Below, one piece after another: positions 46,159 to 58,989 of a DNA stretch of 64,000 bases. Source of the DNA: Magicicada septendecula. Taxonomy: Eukaryota; Arthropoda; Insecta; Hemiptera; Cicadidae. Position numbers and translations under genes: made by a program. The number at the start of each line of letters is the position of its first letter. Position 1 is the first letter of the stretch. Below the pieces are notes generated by a model. That model ran no database searches, had not been told where the DNA came from, and saw nothing but the letters and a program-made list of their open reading frames with translations. The stretch is from contig CM068371.1 of NCBI GenBank assembly GCA_034769895.1, positions 398,179,469 through 398,243,468 of the forward strand, written 5' to 3'.

Positions 46159-49100
46159 CCTAAAGGAATTCCCCCAAATCGGAAGACGAGGCATACCGCG
46201 GTAAAATTGGAACACGGGTGTAAATATCGCCACGGAAGATAGAGGACAGGAACATGGACAATTGATGGACCGCAACACTGGATGACAGGCTTAATGAAAA
46301 CAACATATGAAAAGGTTCTTTTTTTTATTATTTTCCATCTCCTAAAAACGATAGATTTTTCTTGCAACTAATTAGTGCTCTCTAAACAGCCTGTGGTGGG
46401 TATTTTATTTTTCCCCCACTCCGCCGATCTACATGTGTCCTCTGTTCACCACTGGGTACTCTCGTTCGTAAGCGTTAATGTCCCCTGAGAGCCTTTGCTT
46501 TGTCCCCTCCGTAATTCTGATATTAATTATCTAACTAGATATTTTTTCTCACGTAAAGGCCATAACGCGCAACCTCTCGCTTCGGAACAACAGGCGATGA
46601 AAAGAGTAGTCTAAAATCTTAATGCTTACAAGAAGTATAACATTGGGAACTTCAGTTTTCCCTTAATTGCAAATTACTCGCTCAAAGCTAGTTTTCATAC
46701 GTAATTGGCTGAATAAATTCCGGATAAATTTACAGTATCTGTGAAACTCGTGCACAAGTTTTATGACGAATATTAAACACTCTTATGTATGAACAAAGTG
46801 TGATAAACAAACATCACACTTCAAAGGGAGCAATTTCGTAAACCAGATGCATTAATGATTGGCTGCGCTTTGTTTAGGCCGTTTTCAATACCGCGTAACT
46901 TTCGTAATTATCCACGTTAATCCGCCGCGAGCTATTTCTGGCGCATCGCTGTAAACACTTGTACGGACAATAATTGTACTGATGCAATCGGTAGCCTACC
47001 TCTACACGAGACCCGATAACCTTCAACGTACACTGTCCAATGTTTGAAATTAAATAACAGACACTTGCTCTAACAAAATATAATCTAAAAAACGGAAACA
47101 GACAAATTTTCCGGCAGCAAGAACATTCAAAATAAGCCTACGTCCTATTTCAGCAAATTTGGCGTACACGCGTCTGATAACATTGGCCCCAAAAAACCTA
47201 TCTCTTGTTACCTTCTTGTCAGCCAATCATTGACAAAAGGAAAACAAATGAATGGCAAAGTCAAAAGTGAAGGGAATAGTTGATAAATATGAAGTGCAGA
47301 AGAGAGGTAATTCCAGCGTGGACGAACTTGAAACTGCGAGAACGTTATCGGCGTTACAAAGTTTGAAAAAGATAATTTTAATTACTGATATTAAAATAAA
47401 AATTTAGTCACTTGTACAATAGTAAACATGCTAACTGTCTAAGTGATGACACGTGGAATATGTACTTAAAAGTTGTGTTAGTACAGAATGACAATTGTAA
47501 CGCAGACAGTCGTACAATAAACACTAAAACTTCTGTATAACTGCATAAGTTGTTAGTTAAATTTATAACCATAATGCCAATATGGCGAATAATTTATCAC
47601 AGCTTTTAAGTTTTATGTATGTTTTCATAGACATCTGTAAGCTTATTTCTTATATTTTTCATAAATATAGGGCCTACATAAATGATAACAATATGTAAAC
47701 TTCATTCCAAACACAGCTTACAAAAGTTTTGTAGACGGGCCAAAATTTGAAAAGGGTGTTGAGAGATGCCAAGTTTGTGTTTTGAATAAATTTCCCAATA
47801 ATTTAATGCTCTGCAAAAACGTTTACAATTTGCTTAAAATTTGGCCTTTCGTTTTTGGCCCATGGAGCCCCTAAAGTTAAAAAATTTTCAGAGTAAGCAA
47901 TTCATTCAGGTTTATGAGTTAACGTTTTCTAAAGTCTAATACCCGGCTTGGGTTTTTACAATTTTTTCAAATTTTGTATCCCTTTTTGGGGGTCTTGCGT
48001 CCTACAATTATGAAATTTGCAAAGCTCAACATTGCATTCAGATTTTTGTTAAAATCCTTTTTAATTTGGTATCATACACGGACAGTTAATTTTTTTTGGT
48101 GGGGGGTTAATCTCAAAAACACAACGTGTCCGCAGAGTAAAAGGTATGAAGATGCGTGTTAAGTGTTACGAAAACTAGTTGATGTTTTCAAAAGTTATCG
48201 ACCCACATATCCCAGACAGTTAGATCAACAGAGAGAATGTTAAACAGTCGGGTTAAAACTGAGAACTCGTGTCCCTCGGGCAAAGAATATACCATACAGG
48301 CTAAATCGTATTGCAAAGCAAGAGGAATCGAGTTATTTTATAGTCCAAAACCACCATCGTTTCCAACAGTAGACGATTACACTCATTAATAGTTTCATTA
48401 ATAGTCTTATTGAATCTTAAATGTTTTTCACTTTACGTATAATTACACAATTAAAATTTAACAATAACATTTGGTCGCAGTCAAGGCCATCTGACGCATG
48501 AAACTATCTTGGTTCCACTGAACTTCGCATACATCATGATGCCTCGGTTCGATTTGTAAACCGCGGTAAAATAAGACAAGAAATATTAAGGGGAAGTTAA
48601 TGAGGAAAGGCAGTCATTACAAACAACGCAATCGTGAAAGATTAAATTCATATGACACATATAAATAATACGTCATACATTCAAAGACAGTGACTTTTTT
48701 TGAGATAATTCTAGAAGACAAGAAAACAATCTCTCCTTGTTTTATGAAAGTGACATGCTTTGACTGATAGGTAAGAAACCAAAACTATAATTACTGAAGA
48801 ATTATTATTGTTTTATAATATTTATAATAAACATTTTTTTATTTTTTACAAGGATAGGCATTTATTTATTTATATTTATATTTTATTTATTTGTTATACT
48901 GTTTCGACAGTTTTCTTTCCTTCATAATATACAAATATTTTGTCTAATAGTACATAAAACGTGTTACAAATACAAGTTCAGAAACGTGTTAGGATCTATG
49001 GTTACACAGTTCTATGGTTAATCGCAAAAAATAATATGAGGTGAAGTCCATGTGCGGATAGGATGTGTACCACGAAAGCTGTTACAAGAGGGTTCATTAC

Positions 49101-50170
49101 AGTTTTCTTTTTGGAATCGTCTTGCTTGTAAATGATGTAACGAGCATGTTAAACAATCGGATAATAGCCTACTGAGTTCAAAAACCAAATTTCTTTAATC
49201 ACAAAAACAATAATTTTTAATATTTATGTTTAAAAAATTTAGCATAAATATTTATGCTATTCTTGTAATAGCATTTATACATTTAGTAATTAAATGTATA
49301 CTAACCGAACTAAGTAAACACTATATATAACCGAACTATATATAACTAAATAAACAGTACCAACTCCTATCACAAATTATATAATTTATGAATTAAACAT
49401 ACAAAATCTAGAAATTAAACATTTAGAATATAATTACATTCTTTAAAATATTATGCTTTACTTAAAGTACACATATTTGTGGCAGAGGGGAAATTTTTGG
49501 TAGCTATGTGGGAAAAATAGATTTGATTGACCTGGCAACACTGCTTTTTCGTTTCATCTATTCCGTTACAAAGTGAGTTTACTGCCCTGTGATCACGAGG
49601 TCTACTGGAGTGAGCCGGCCAACATAGTGCCGTTCTCACTTCAGCAATTATTAATGTAGACCTGCATCGCGGATAACTACTTTCGCTTGGCATGTTAGAG
49701 CTTATCACCAAATAGATTTTAAGTCGTCACTTTTGTATTAAACCCACAATACATACTTTTGTTTCTCTTCATAAACATGATACTGTCACAAAACTAACCA
49801 AATATTAATTCAAATAATTACTGTTTGTATAGGCCAATTCCACAATGAAGTGTGCGGCGTGCAGGGCTGTTGTGTATTGTGATTGAAGAGTGGTCGATGT
49901 TTGGTGTTGTAAATTGCGCCGTAGAATGGTCGAGAGAGAGAGAGAGAGAGCGAGAGAGGGGTGCGTGCAAATTAGCGGCAGTTTCGCCGTTATCGGCCCT
50001 ACTGCTCGATAATTTCTTTTTCCACGAAATAGAAGGGCGCAAACTTTAAACCAACACGGAACAGAAATTACTACACCTGTTTTTCCCAAGCATCTATTTA
50101 AACTCTCTCTGCGATTCTAAACTGTTAAAAGGGGCGATTATACTGTAGCAACCACGGGTATAAAACAAAT
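46159..50170. other. No gene recognised
   Basis: Includes a (GA)n run at 49931-49958 and AT-rich, repeat-like sequence at 47740-48120. No open frame with family features. Confidence 0.4.
49931..49958. repeat. (GA)n microsatellite
   Basis: GA dinucleotides with one interrupting C. Confidence 0.9.
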
Positions 50171-51665
50171 ATTAGATGTACAGCTGGCCGTGTAGTCCGG
50201 TATACTGTTGATGGACACGTTCGTTCAGATATAATATTAGATGTACAGCTGGCCGTGTAGTCCGGTATACTGTTGATGGACACGTTCGTTCAGATATAAT
50301 ATTAGATGTACAGCTGGCCGTGTAGTCCGGTATACTGTTGATGGACACGTTCGTTCAGATATAATATTAGATGTACAGCTGGCCGTGTAGTCCGGTATAC
50401 TGTTGATGGACACGTTCGTTCAGATATAATATTAGATGTACAGCTGGCCGTGTAGTCCGGTATACTGTTGATGGACACGTTCGTTCAGATATAATATTAG
50501 ATGTACAGCTGGCCGTGTAGTCCGGTATACTGTTGATGGACACGTTCGTTCAGATATAATATTAGATGTACAGCTGGCCGTGTAGTCCGGTATACTGTTG
50601 ATGGACACGTTCGTTCAGATATAATATTAGATGTACAGCTGGCCGTGTAGTCCGGTATACTGTTGATGGACACGTTCGTTCAGATATAATATTAGATGTA
50701 CAGCTGGCCGTGTAGTCCGGTATACTGTTGATGGACACGTTCGTTCAGATATAATATTAGATGTACAGCTGGCCGTGTAGTCCGGTATACTGTTGATGGA
50801 CACGTTCGTTCAGATATAATATTAGATGTACAGCTGGCCGTGTAGTCCGGTATACTGTTGATGGACACGTTCGTTCAGATATAATATTAGATGTACAGCT
50901 GGCCGTGTAGTCCGGTATACTGTTGATGGACACGTTCGTTCAGATATAATATTAGATGTACAGCTGGCCGTGTAGTCCGGTATACTGTTGATGGACACGT
51001 TCGTTCAGATATAATATTAGATGTACAGCTGGCCGTGTAGTCCGGTATACTGTTGATGGACACGTTCGTTCAGATATAATATTAGATGTACAGCTGGCCG
51101 TGTAGTCCGGTATACTGTTGATGGACACGTTCGTTCAGATATAATATTAGATGTACAGCTGGCCGTGTAGTCCGGTATACTGTTGATGGACACGTTCGTT
51201 CAGATATAATATTAGATGTACAGCTGGCCGTGTAGTCCGGTATACTGTTGATGGACACGTTCGTTCAGATATAATATTAGATGTACAGCTGGCCGTGTAG
51301 TCCGGTATACTGTTGATGGACACGTTCGTTCAGATATAATATTAGATGTACAGCTGGCCGTGTAGTCCGGTATACTGTTGATGGACACGTTCGTTCAGAT
51401 ATAATATTAGATGTACAGCTGGCCGTGTAGTCCGGTATACTGTTGATGGACACGTTCGTTCAGATATAATATTAGATGTACAGCTGGCCGTGTAGTCCGG
51501 TATACTGTTGATGGACACGTTCGTTCAGATATAATATTAGATGTACAGCTGGCCGTGTAGTCCGGTATACTGTTGATGGACACGTTCGTTCAGATATAAT
51601 ATTAGATGTACAGCTGGCCGTGTAGTCCGGTATACTGTTGATGGACACGTTCGTTCAGATATAAT
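50171..51665. repeat. 65-bp satellite, 23 identical copies
   Basis: 1495 bases equal exactly 23 x 65. The unit begins ATTAGATGTACAGCTGGCCG and ends ACACGTTCGTTCAGATATAAT (last 20 shown in part). I found no base difference between units by eye. The unit can form a small stem (CGTGT.TCC with GGACACG). The array ends abruptly on both sides in unrelated sequence. Such homogeneity implies very recent expansion or homogenisation. Confidence 0.98.
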
Positions 51666-52396
51666 TTATTATCGCACTGGTTTAATACACTGGATCCCGA
51701 TTACTTGGTGTTACTTACTCTGCATTAAGCAGCTACCCCAATCACGTAACACATATTAGCCTCGGAGCAACCGTGCGCACACTGATGTTACCCTATCTGG
51801 AAACATTACTTGCCCACTTTACTTTATTTTTGTTTTTATAAAAATATATATATATTATTTATCTAGTCTATAACTTTGTATCCGACGTTTTCTTCCTACA
51901 GTTTCATTTTCTGTTTTCGATTTTAGAGTTCGTCCTAAATGTCTGGACAATCATTTCATAATGGAAGGACCTTGCTGCATAAGAAGCATATTAGTAGAAA
52001 GACTTTTATGAAACCCTGTAAAGAATTCTGATTTACTGGTGTGAGTCTTGAACTCTGGAGGTTAAAAGCTGCGGAAATATAGTTATGGACGAGACTCACC
52101 AAAACAAATCGGTTGGAGACACAATGTAAGGAATTAGTTTTCAGTAGAGCTAAGGATCAAATGGCTTTGCTAAATGCCATTGGAAGAGCAAGGTTTCTGG
52201 AGCACATAATCCTGCATGGTATCTTTCTGTAAACTGTTTTTGATGTTGGGTGAGGAAATTGCGGGACAGCCTAGTTTGTTTTACTTGGTAAATACAGTGA
52301 CAGCGATGGAATTCGGACCTTATGTGAGTGGACAGCAGGGACAGAAATTGTAACAAGACCTTGCCTTTGCGGATAAATAGCTAAGTATATAAAGGA
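51666..52396. other. No gene recognised
   Basis: No supported feature. Confidence 0.4.
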
Positions 52397-52560
52397 TTCT
52401 TCTTCTTCTTCTTCTTCTTCTTCTTCTTCTTCTTCTTCTTCTTCTTCTTCTTCTTCTTCTTCTTCTATGGCGTCACAGTTCGAAGTCGAACCTTAGCCTC
52501 CATAATCATCCACCTCCATTTTTCCTGTCCTTGGCGATTTATATTATAATCCATAAAGGA
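52397..52560 (-). pseudogene. LINE 3' end with (GAA)n tail
   Basis: On the minus strand, 52560-52467 encodes QGQEKWRWMIMEAKVRLRTV, then TP and a stop, the standard last residues of one insect LINE group (..RW..MV.EA....). It is followed directly by about 70 bases of GAA repeats (52466-52397), the element's 3' tail. Only the tail end of the element is present. Confidence 0.7.
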
Positions 52561-52990
52561 TTATGGACGCTATTACGTCAGAAAGTGAGAAATGGGGACT
52601 GAAATTTGAAGTTAATAAAACTAAATTAATGGTTACATGTAAAATGAATGTAGTTGCTATTTCGATTTTACCTAGATAATGATCTTGTAAAAAGAGTAAA
52701 CCACTTCAAATATATTGGCTGCTGGATGAATCAATCCTTCGATCCCGATGAGGAGATGTATGCCAGAATCGGTACAGCTCAAACTAAAGTTACTTCTCAC
52801 TAACAGAACGCTGGGCCTCCGTCTCAGGGAGCGATTTGTTAGATGTTATATGTGATCCGTTCTCGTACACGCATGTGAAACGTTGACACTAAAACAAAAT
52901 ACTATACCGGTATGTAATAATGCTTTTGAAATGTGGTTCTATAGACTTTTGTTGAGCCATAAGCCTCGACCATAAGTTTTGTTTACTTTA
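52558..52990 (+). pseudogene. LINE reverse transcriptase C-terminal fragment
   Basis: The plus strand encodes MDAITSESEKWGLKFEVNKT, then KLMVTCKMN, and after a shift RVNHFKYIGCWMNQSFDPDE, then EMYARIGTAQ, LRERFVRCYM, HACETLTLKQNTI and FEMWFYRLLLSHKP. This is the familiar region from the reverse transcriptase thumb to the post-RT linker of an insect LINE (F.YLG......D.E...RI..A, R...FEMW.YRR). Stops and shifts are frequent. It abuts the minus-strand LINE tail head to head, with a short palindrome (ATAATCC..GGATTAT) at the junction. Confidence 0.75.
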
Positions 52991-54869
52991 AACAATAAAC
53001 TAAAAAACGAAACATTCTTACCTAACCCCACGCATTAACACATTCCGCATTTTCGTATTACATTCAGCAATTAAATTATTTACAATTGGTATGCTTTTCT
53101 TTCTCTGCATGCTGTATCATATTATCGCGTACTCGAAATATCGCAAACGTAGTGTAGATTCAGTTATTGGAAAAGTACTATTTGGTTATAAGCCATTGAC
53201 GCATGAGAGGGCGCGCACTGTTATACGCCCGCAGAATCAATGAAACACACGAACGCTCGGTTTAAAAATAAACACTAGGTCTATATGCGGACTTTATGAA
53301 TTTTAAAAATTTTACTATTCCGTCTCGGACGGAAGGAAGACGACGAATGTTATTTATTGTCGTATCAAACCTGAGACGCCCGAATGCACACACGTGCGTT
53401 GTCGTATGAATACACAAGTTTCTATTCGCGAATCATGAAATCTATTCCAAGAAATACAGCCCAGAATAGTAGCAATATGCACTAAAAATAAACGTATATT
53501 TGTGTAAGTCGAGATAACGACTGGCGAACGCGGGGTAAACACGCGCGACTTCCGTCGTCGCAAGTTTGACACCCTCTTGAAACTTTGTTCGTGTCGCTTT
53601 CAGCCGGCTGACGAAGGTCTTGCGCCGCGTCTCTCGAGCTTAGGAAAAATTGGTTTTGGAGTGAGCAACATGTGTCTCACACAGTTTTGTTTTATGAAAT
53701 GCGATCTTTAAAGTTAAAACTGAATTCGACATCAAATAAACACCAAAGAAGAAAAACTTTGTATGCAGTGTATCATTGCTAATTGTTCTATATTGTGTAT
53801 AATTGCTACACCTTTATGTAACAGATTACAGTCTTGCCAAAACGTTCATTAATGTCCGAACATTGCAAATGAAAGTGTGTGTGTCTGTGTGTTTAAGTAG
53901 CTTTCCTCTTGATGAAGTCCTACACCCACCAATCTATACACAGTTAAACGCACTGTGGGGGGGGGATTGTGAAAGATCGAACAATATTAATGTGGTAGCG
54001 CCAGATAAGTGCAAGGTGTAATGATTCGTTATGAACTACGACTACACCTTAGTGGCAATGACAATGGTTACATTGTCGCGGCAGAAGAAGAAGAAGCGTC
54101 CTTGTTAAGGCCGCAAGTTTGTCACTGTCACGCGTAACAATGAGAAATCGCTGTCAACCCACACGATCCAGTGCTGACAACATTACGCCTCGCAAAAACA
54201 CGCTTTAATGATTACAGACAACGTTGCGTCTTAATACGTCGCGATGGCCTTAGGACTTGCGACGTGCAAATGAAAAATGACTCTTCTCTTCACAATACGC
54301 GACATGTCATACGTGATTCCAATTGTAGATGAGATTTCTGTCGTAGAATGAACGTCTTCCGTACGGGTAGGAGAGAGAATTAAAAAAAGAAAGAAAGGTC
54401 TGAATTAAAAACAGTCTTTGTACAAACGCTTCACAGGATTCCTGTTTACTATAAATGCCTTGTTATCACAGTGCCATCTCTTAAACTACAGACAAACGAA
54501 AAGAAACAACTCTTTTAACAAGAAGAATAATTTGGAATCGGCAGTAACGTCGACCAAGAACTGCTAATTTCTTGAGCTGTTTTTCTTTTGTTAACCTATT
54601 AATAACATCAGCTATTTTGTGTTTACCCTACTCAGAACAAGCCAAATGTATGCCCGATATGAGACAAAAATTTTACCAGCAAAAACTAAATCGGTGGAGA
54701 GACCAACGATCATTCGTGGAAGTGATACTGTAGAATCTGTTTCACATCTTGACTGTTTTTGTTCCACATCAGTTAGTCGCAGCGATGTTGGCGGAATCAG
54801 AAAAAGAGCTACAGTTTATGATGTAGAGACTTGTAAAAGTGATTAAATAGTTTGTAATGACGGTTGATG
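52991..54869. other. No gene recognised
   Basis: CpG-containing sequence at 53160-53640; otherwise no feature. Confidence 0.4.
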
Positions 54870-55440
54870 TAGGGAAAACTAAAGTTATAAGAATTAGGAA
54901 GATGAAGGCTTTGTGAATATATCCTACGTTAACAGCAAGTGAACTCGTTCAAGCGTGTGGAGTGTACGTTGTTATGGAATGGAAGCTGTTCACAGGAAAC
55001 CAGAAATGCGATATCTATGGGTAAGAGAGCTTTTGAAAAGGTAAAGGCCTTGCTGACAGCAACAAGAATTCCGATTGGGATGACAAAGTGATTTGCTAAA
55101 TGTTTTATTTGGCGTGTGCTTTTGTGTTATAGTGAAACAATGACCATAAAAACAAAAAGAGAAGAAAAGTGCCTAGAGAGCTACGAGATGTCATTGTGGC
55201 GATGAATGATTAAGGTGAAATAGACTGACAGAGTGAAGAACGCTGGAGAATATGGACTGAGGAGAAAAAAGGAAAGGAAACTGTTGAAAGTAATAAGAAA
55301 GAGATGAACGTCTTGGTTGAGCCATTTATTGAGTAGAAACTGTCTGCACCTAAGGACCATAGAGAGGCGGTGGAATGAAAGAGGAGACAGTGAAAAAGAA
55401 AGGTTGGCATGTTTGATAATATCAGAAACGGAAGGAGCTA
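54870..55440 (+). pseudogene. LINE ORF2 C-terminal fragment
   Basis: Fragments in several plus frames: TRNAISMGKRAFEKVKALLT, FIWRVLLCYSETMTI, CLESYEMSLWRRMIKVKWTD, then RVKNAE and LLKVIRKRK. This follows the LINE order (FEKVK.LL, K..LY..E.W...., LE.FEMW.WRRM.K..WTDRV.N). Related to the fragment at 14.9 kb. Many stops; the minus-strand open frame over it is a shadow. Confidence 0.72.
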
Positions 55441-55696
55441 TACTCAGATGGACACGACCGAGAAAAATGGAAAGCATTCGAAATGTGTCGTAAGACAGCT
55501 TTACTAAAGAACAAGATCGTTGCAACCACAAAAAACGACATTCCCAATAAATTAAGTAAATTTCAAGCAATGTGTTATACCGTCTGGTAAACTCTTAAGT
55601 GGGAATGTGTTTCGTAGGCTTCCACGGTCGGAGTCAATGTTGCAAAAATTCCTTCCCGGGCTGTTTGGCCGTGGTCCAATGTTTTCTGCAAAACCA

Positions 55697-55731
55697 GACG
55701 TTTCGGCAGTGCCATCGACTGCCATCTTCGG
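55697..55731 (-). ncRNA. Hammerhead-like ribozyme motif
   Basis: Minus strand CCGAAGA (second core base changed), T, perfect 6-bp stem II GGCAGT/ACTGCC, GAAA, ACGT, C17. Confidence 0.5.
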
Positions 55732-56925
55732 TGAAACTCGAGTACGGTAACGTGAGTTGGTACGTTAGTAACCATAACTGTGGTTAAGGCTGATTTTCAG
55801 TGACAATCGAGTACGCTAGCGTGAGGTGGAATACGTTAGTAACCACAACTGTGGTTAAGGCTGATCTTCAGTGACAATCGAGTACGCTAACGTGATGTGG
55901 AATACGTTAGTAACCACAACTGTGGTTAAGGCTGATCTTCAGTGACAATCGAGTACGCTAACGTGAGGTGGAATACGTTAGTAACCACAACTGTGGTTAA
56001 AGCTGATCTTCAGTGACAATCGAGTACGCTAAAGTGATGTGGAATACGTTAGTAACCACAGTTGTGGTTAAGGCTGATCTTTAGTGACAATCGAGTACGC
56101 TAACGTGAGGCGGAAACGTTAGTAACCACAACTGTGGTTAAGGCTGATCTTTAGTGACAATCGAGTATGCTAACGTGAGGCGGAAACGTTAGTAACCACA
56201 ACTGTGGTTAAGGCTGATCTTCAGTGACAATCGAATACGCTAACGTGAGGTGGAATACGTTAGTAACCACAACTGTGGTTAAGGTTGACCTTTAGTGACA
56301 ATCGAGTACGCTAACGTGATGTGGAATACGTTAGTAACCACAACTGTGGTTAAGGCTGACCTTTAGTGACAATCGAGTACGCTAACGTGAGGTGGAATAC
56401 GTTAGTAACCACAACTGTGGTTAAGGCTGATCTTTAGTGACAATCGAGTACGCTAACGTGAGGCGGAAACGTTAGTAACCACAACTGTGGTTAAGGCTGA
56501 TCTTCAGTGACAATCGAGTACGCTAAAGTGATGTGGAATACGTTAGTAACCACAACTGTGGTTAAGGCTGATCTTTAGTGACAATCGAGTACGCTAACGT
56601 GAGGCGGAAACGTTAGTAACCACAACTGTGGTTAAGGCTGATCTTTAGTGACAATCGAGTACGCTAACGTGAGGCGGAAACGTTAGTAACCACAACTGTG
56701 GTTAAGGCTGATCTTCAGTGACAATCGAATACGCTAACGTGAGGTGGAATACGTTAGTAACCACAACTGTGGTTAAGGTTGACCTTTAGTGACAATCGAG
56801 TACGCTAACGTGATGTGGAATACGTTAGTAACCACAACTGTGGTTAAGGCTGACCTTTAGTGACAATCGAGTACGCTAACGTGAGGTGGAATACGTTAGT
56901 AACCACAACTGTCGTTAAGCCTTCA
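55731..56925. repeat. 71-bp tandem array, ~17 copies, higher-order period of 7
   Basis: Unit of 70-71 bp: GTGACAATCGAGTACGCTAA, then CGTGAGGTGGAATACGTTAG, TAACCACAACTGTGGTTAAG and GCTGATCTTCA. Each unit carries the near-palindrome AACCACAACTGTGGTT. A variant (AAGGTTGACC) at 56281 recurs at 56775, giving a higher-order period of about 494 bases (7 units). Confidence 0.95.
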
Positions 56926-56960
56926 CTGAAGATGGAAGTCGATGGCACTGCCGAAACGTC
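56926..56960 (+). ncRNA. Hammerhead-like ribozyme motif
   Basis: CTGAAGA, T, stem II GGAAGT with ACTGCC (one mismatch), GAAA, ACGT, C17. Mirror partner of the motif at 55697. Confidence 0.5.
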
Positions 56961-57029
56961 GGTTTTGCAGAAAACATTGGACCACGGCCAAACAGCCCGG
57001 GAAGGAAATTTAACAATCTTAAGAGGGAA

Positions 57030-58639
57030 ATTCGGAAACGTACACAGTAGACGTTTTTGAAGATTACGGCAATTTCAGTGCTCCATTATATAACTTAATT
57101 AAAGAAATACGAGAGTTAACAATCAGGCTAAGAAATGCTGTTTTTGAGATGAATTACGGAATAAGCAAGACTGAAGAGAATTTTGATTTTTTTGAAAATT
57201 TTGAACGTAGCTGTTGCAGAAAAATGTTTAACATTTTCTTTAAATGACATGAATAAGATTGCTGAGCGTAAGAAAATAGAGACAGCGCCTTGACCCAACG
57301 GAAAACCCTAGATTTCCCCCCGAACCACCCGTAGGGCAACAGTTTTCGGAGAAAGAAGGCCACGGGTAACTGGCGATACAGAGGCTTTGCTCTCGGATTC
57401 TAACTCACGGACGAGATAGCAGGAAACCTTTTTTTTTTTTTTTTAAGATAGCAGATTATGTCCTATCCATATCCACTCCTCCAGTGGCCACATCCTCTTT
57501 TCTCAGGGTCTATGTTCTAGTACTAAATTTAGGAATATGTAGAAATAACCAAAAACTAATAAATGGGTACGAAACTAATTAATGAGTAACCCACAGCAAA
57601 AGACTTTATTTGTCATAGAATTAAGAAAATTAAGACTAAGTGTATTTTGGGCTGGCAAGAAAAAGGCGGACGGTCCCGGAGACACTATGACACAAAGAGG
57701 CGGCGACGACAGACCTTTTCAAGAAGGTGAGATGGTCTAGTTACCGGTACCGTCTATGAACTAAATAAGAATATGGATAGAAATCAAGGGGAGGCATTCG
57801 GTTAGCTGTGGGGAACACAATTTACATGTTCTCCACACGAGTATACTACACCAGCTTCGAACGTTAAAAACATACTTAATATTTAGGTTAAAAAGCAAAT
57901 AAACATAATAATTTACACGATACATATTAAAACAAATGACCCGACTTTAGCGATCTAAGTCGGGAAATTCTTGTCATAAACTCTTTTGGTCTTTGCCAAA
58001 TTGTAATATCAATTGTTTTCAGTTAGAAAGCTAAACGCCGCGGGTACACAGTTTCTTTGCACGTTAACGTAAAGAGATAAACGAAGATTCAGGCCACAAC
58101 GTAAATGAAGTTTTACAACGAGACACAGAACGCCCCCTGAAGGATGATATTCGATACTCTATACTTTTGTGTATAATATCAATTAATCGGGAGATAACTG
58201 AGAATATTATAGAAATGTAATGGATAACATTGGAAACTGAATGGTACAGAGGAGAGAAGAAATTGATGAAACGGAGAAGAATAAAAATGAAAACTCTGTA
58301 GTACAAGAAGCCAGGAGGCATCTGGTATACTGGATAATCCATAGGTTTATATTTGAAAATAAGAAAATTTATTATCTGCTAAACTGTAAGACGATAAAAA
58401 ATCAGAATAAAGGAATTGGTAAATTTCTAAACACCAGACATCGAAACATAATATCAAAAAAGAAAAACAAAATCAGAGACATGTTCCATCTGCATAAACT
58501 TAACACTCAGATTACCTTACGATTTCATATATATTGTAGCATGACAGAAAATCCACTACTTATTAAGTCATATAAAATCATAAAAATTAATTACACCACA
58601 TATGTTAAAATAATATTGAGTGAGATTTAATGAAATCAA
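57030..58639. other. No gene recognised
   Basis: A T-run at about 57429-57444 may be the reversed poly(A) of an unrecognised retroposon. The 129-codon frame at 58241-58630 is A-rich and has no family features. Confidence 0.4.
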
Positions 58640-58989
58640 AGGAATGAACCACGATAAAATAAAAAATCCTCATTACATTATATAAAAACCACTGTTTAAA
58701 TATCAAAGAAAGTATTGAAAGCAACTCATATTATAAGATCAGTAATCTACCCAGGAAGCTAGGAGCAGTAAACAAATTAAATAACACCATATCAAGAAGA
58801 AAGAGAGTCAGTTTAAGAGTGGTGAACACCAAAATACCCCAAAGACAAGAAGAAGGAAGAATAAAATTTGTGATCAGGAAGAAAACAATACCCTGAAACC
58901 TTTAGAGAAGAACAAGGTCCGTATCAGTAAATAACTTCGATGCTCCAAACTAAACATCAGTCGAGATAACACAAAGTACCTTGGTTTAC

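Larger units (their letters stand above)
55606..57016. mobile_element. Composite PLE-derived element: inverted termini around a tandem array
   Basis: The two ends are inverted copies of the same PLE terminus: GGCCAAACAGCCCGGGAAGG, GGTTTTGCAGAAAACATTGG and a hammerhead-like motif appear on the minus strand at 55650-55731 and on the plus strand at 56926-57006. Between them are about 17 copies of a 71-bp repeat. Flanks TCTTAAGTGGGAA (55593-55605) and TCTTAAGAGGGAA (57017-57029) differ at one base and look like a 13-bp target duplication, so the whole 1.4 kb probably inserted as one unit. The left end carries GGCTTCCACGGTCGG. No protein is encoded; mobility would depend on an autonomous PLE. Confidence 0.8.

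Noticed and set aside
50171..51665. CRISPR-like array
   Set aside because: Units are contiguous and identical with no unique spacers; this is a satellite.
55181..55570. 129-codon minus-strand frame
   Set aside because: Antisense to a LINE C-terminal fragment whose plus-strand residues are recognisable.
55731..56925. CRISPR-like or protein-coding repeat array
   Set aside because: No spacers, units of 70-71 bp that are not a multiple of three, and frames break between variants.
58241..58630. 129-codon Lys/Ile-rich frame
   Set aside because: A-rich composition alone explains the lack of stops; no motif.
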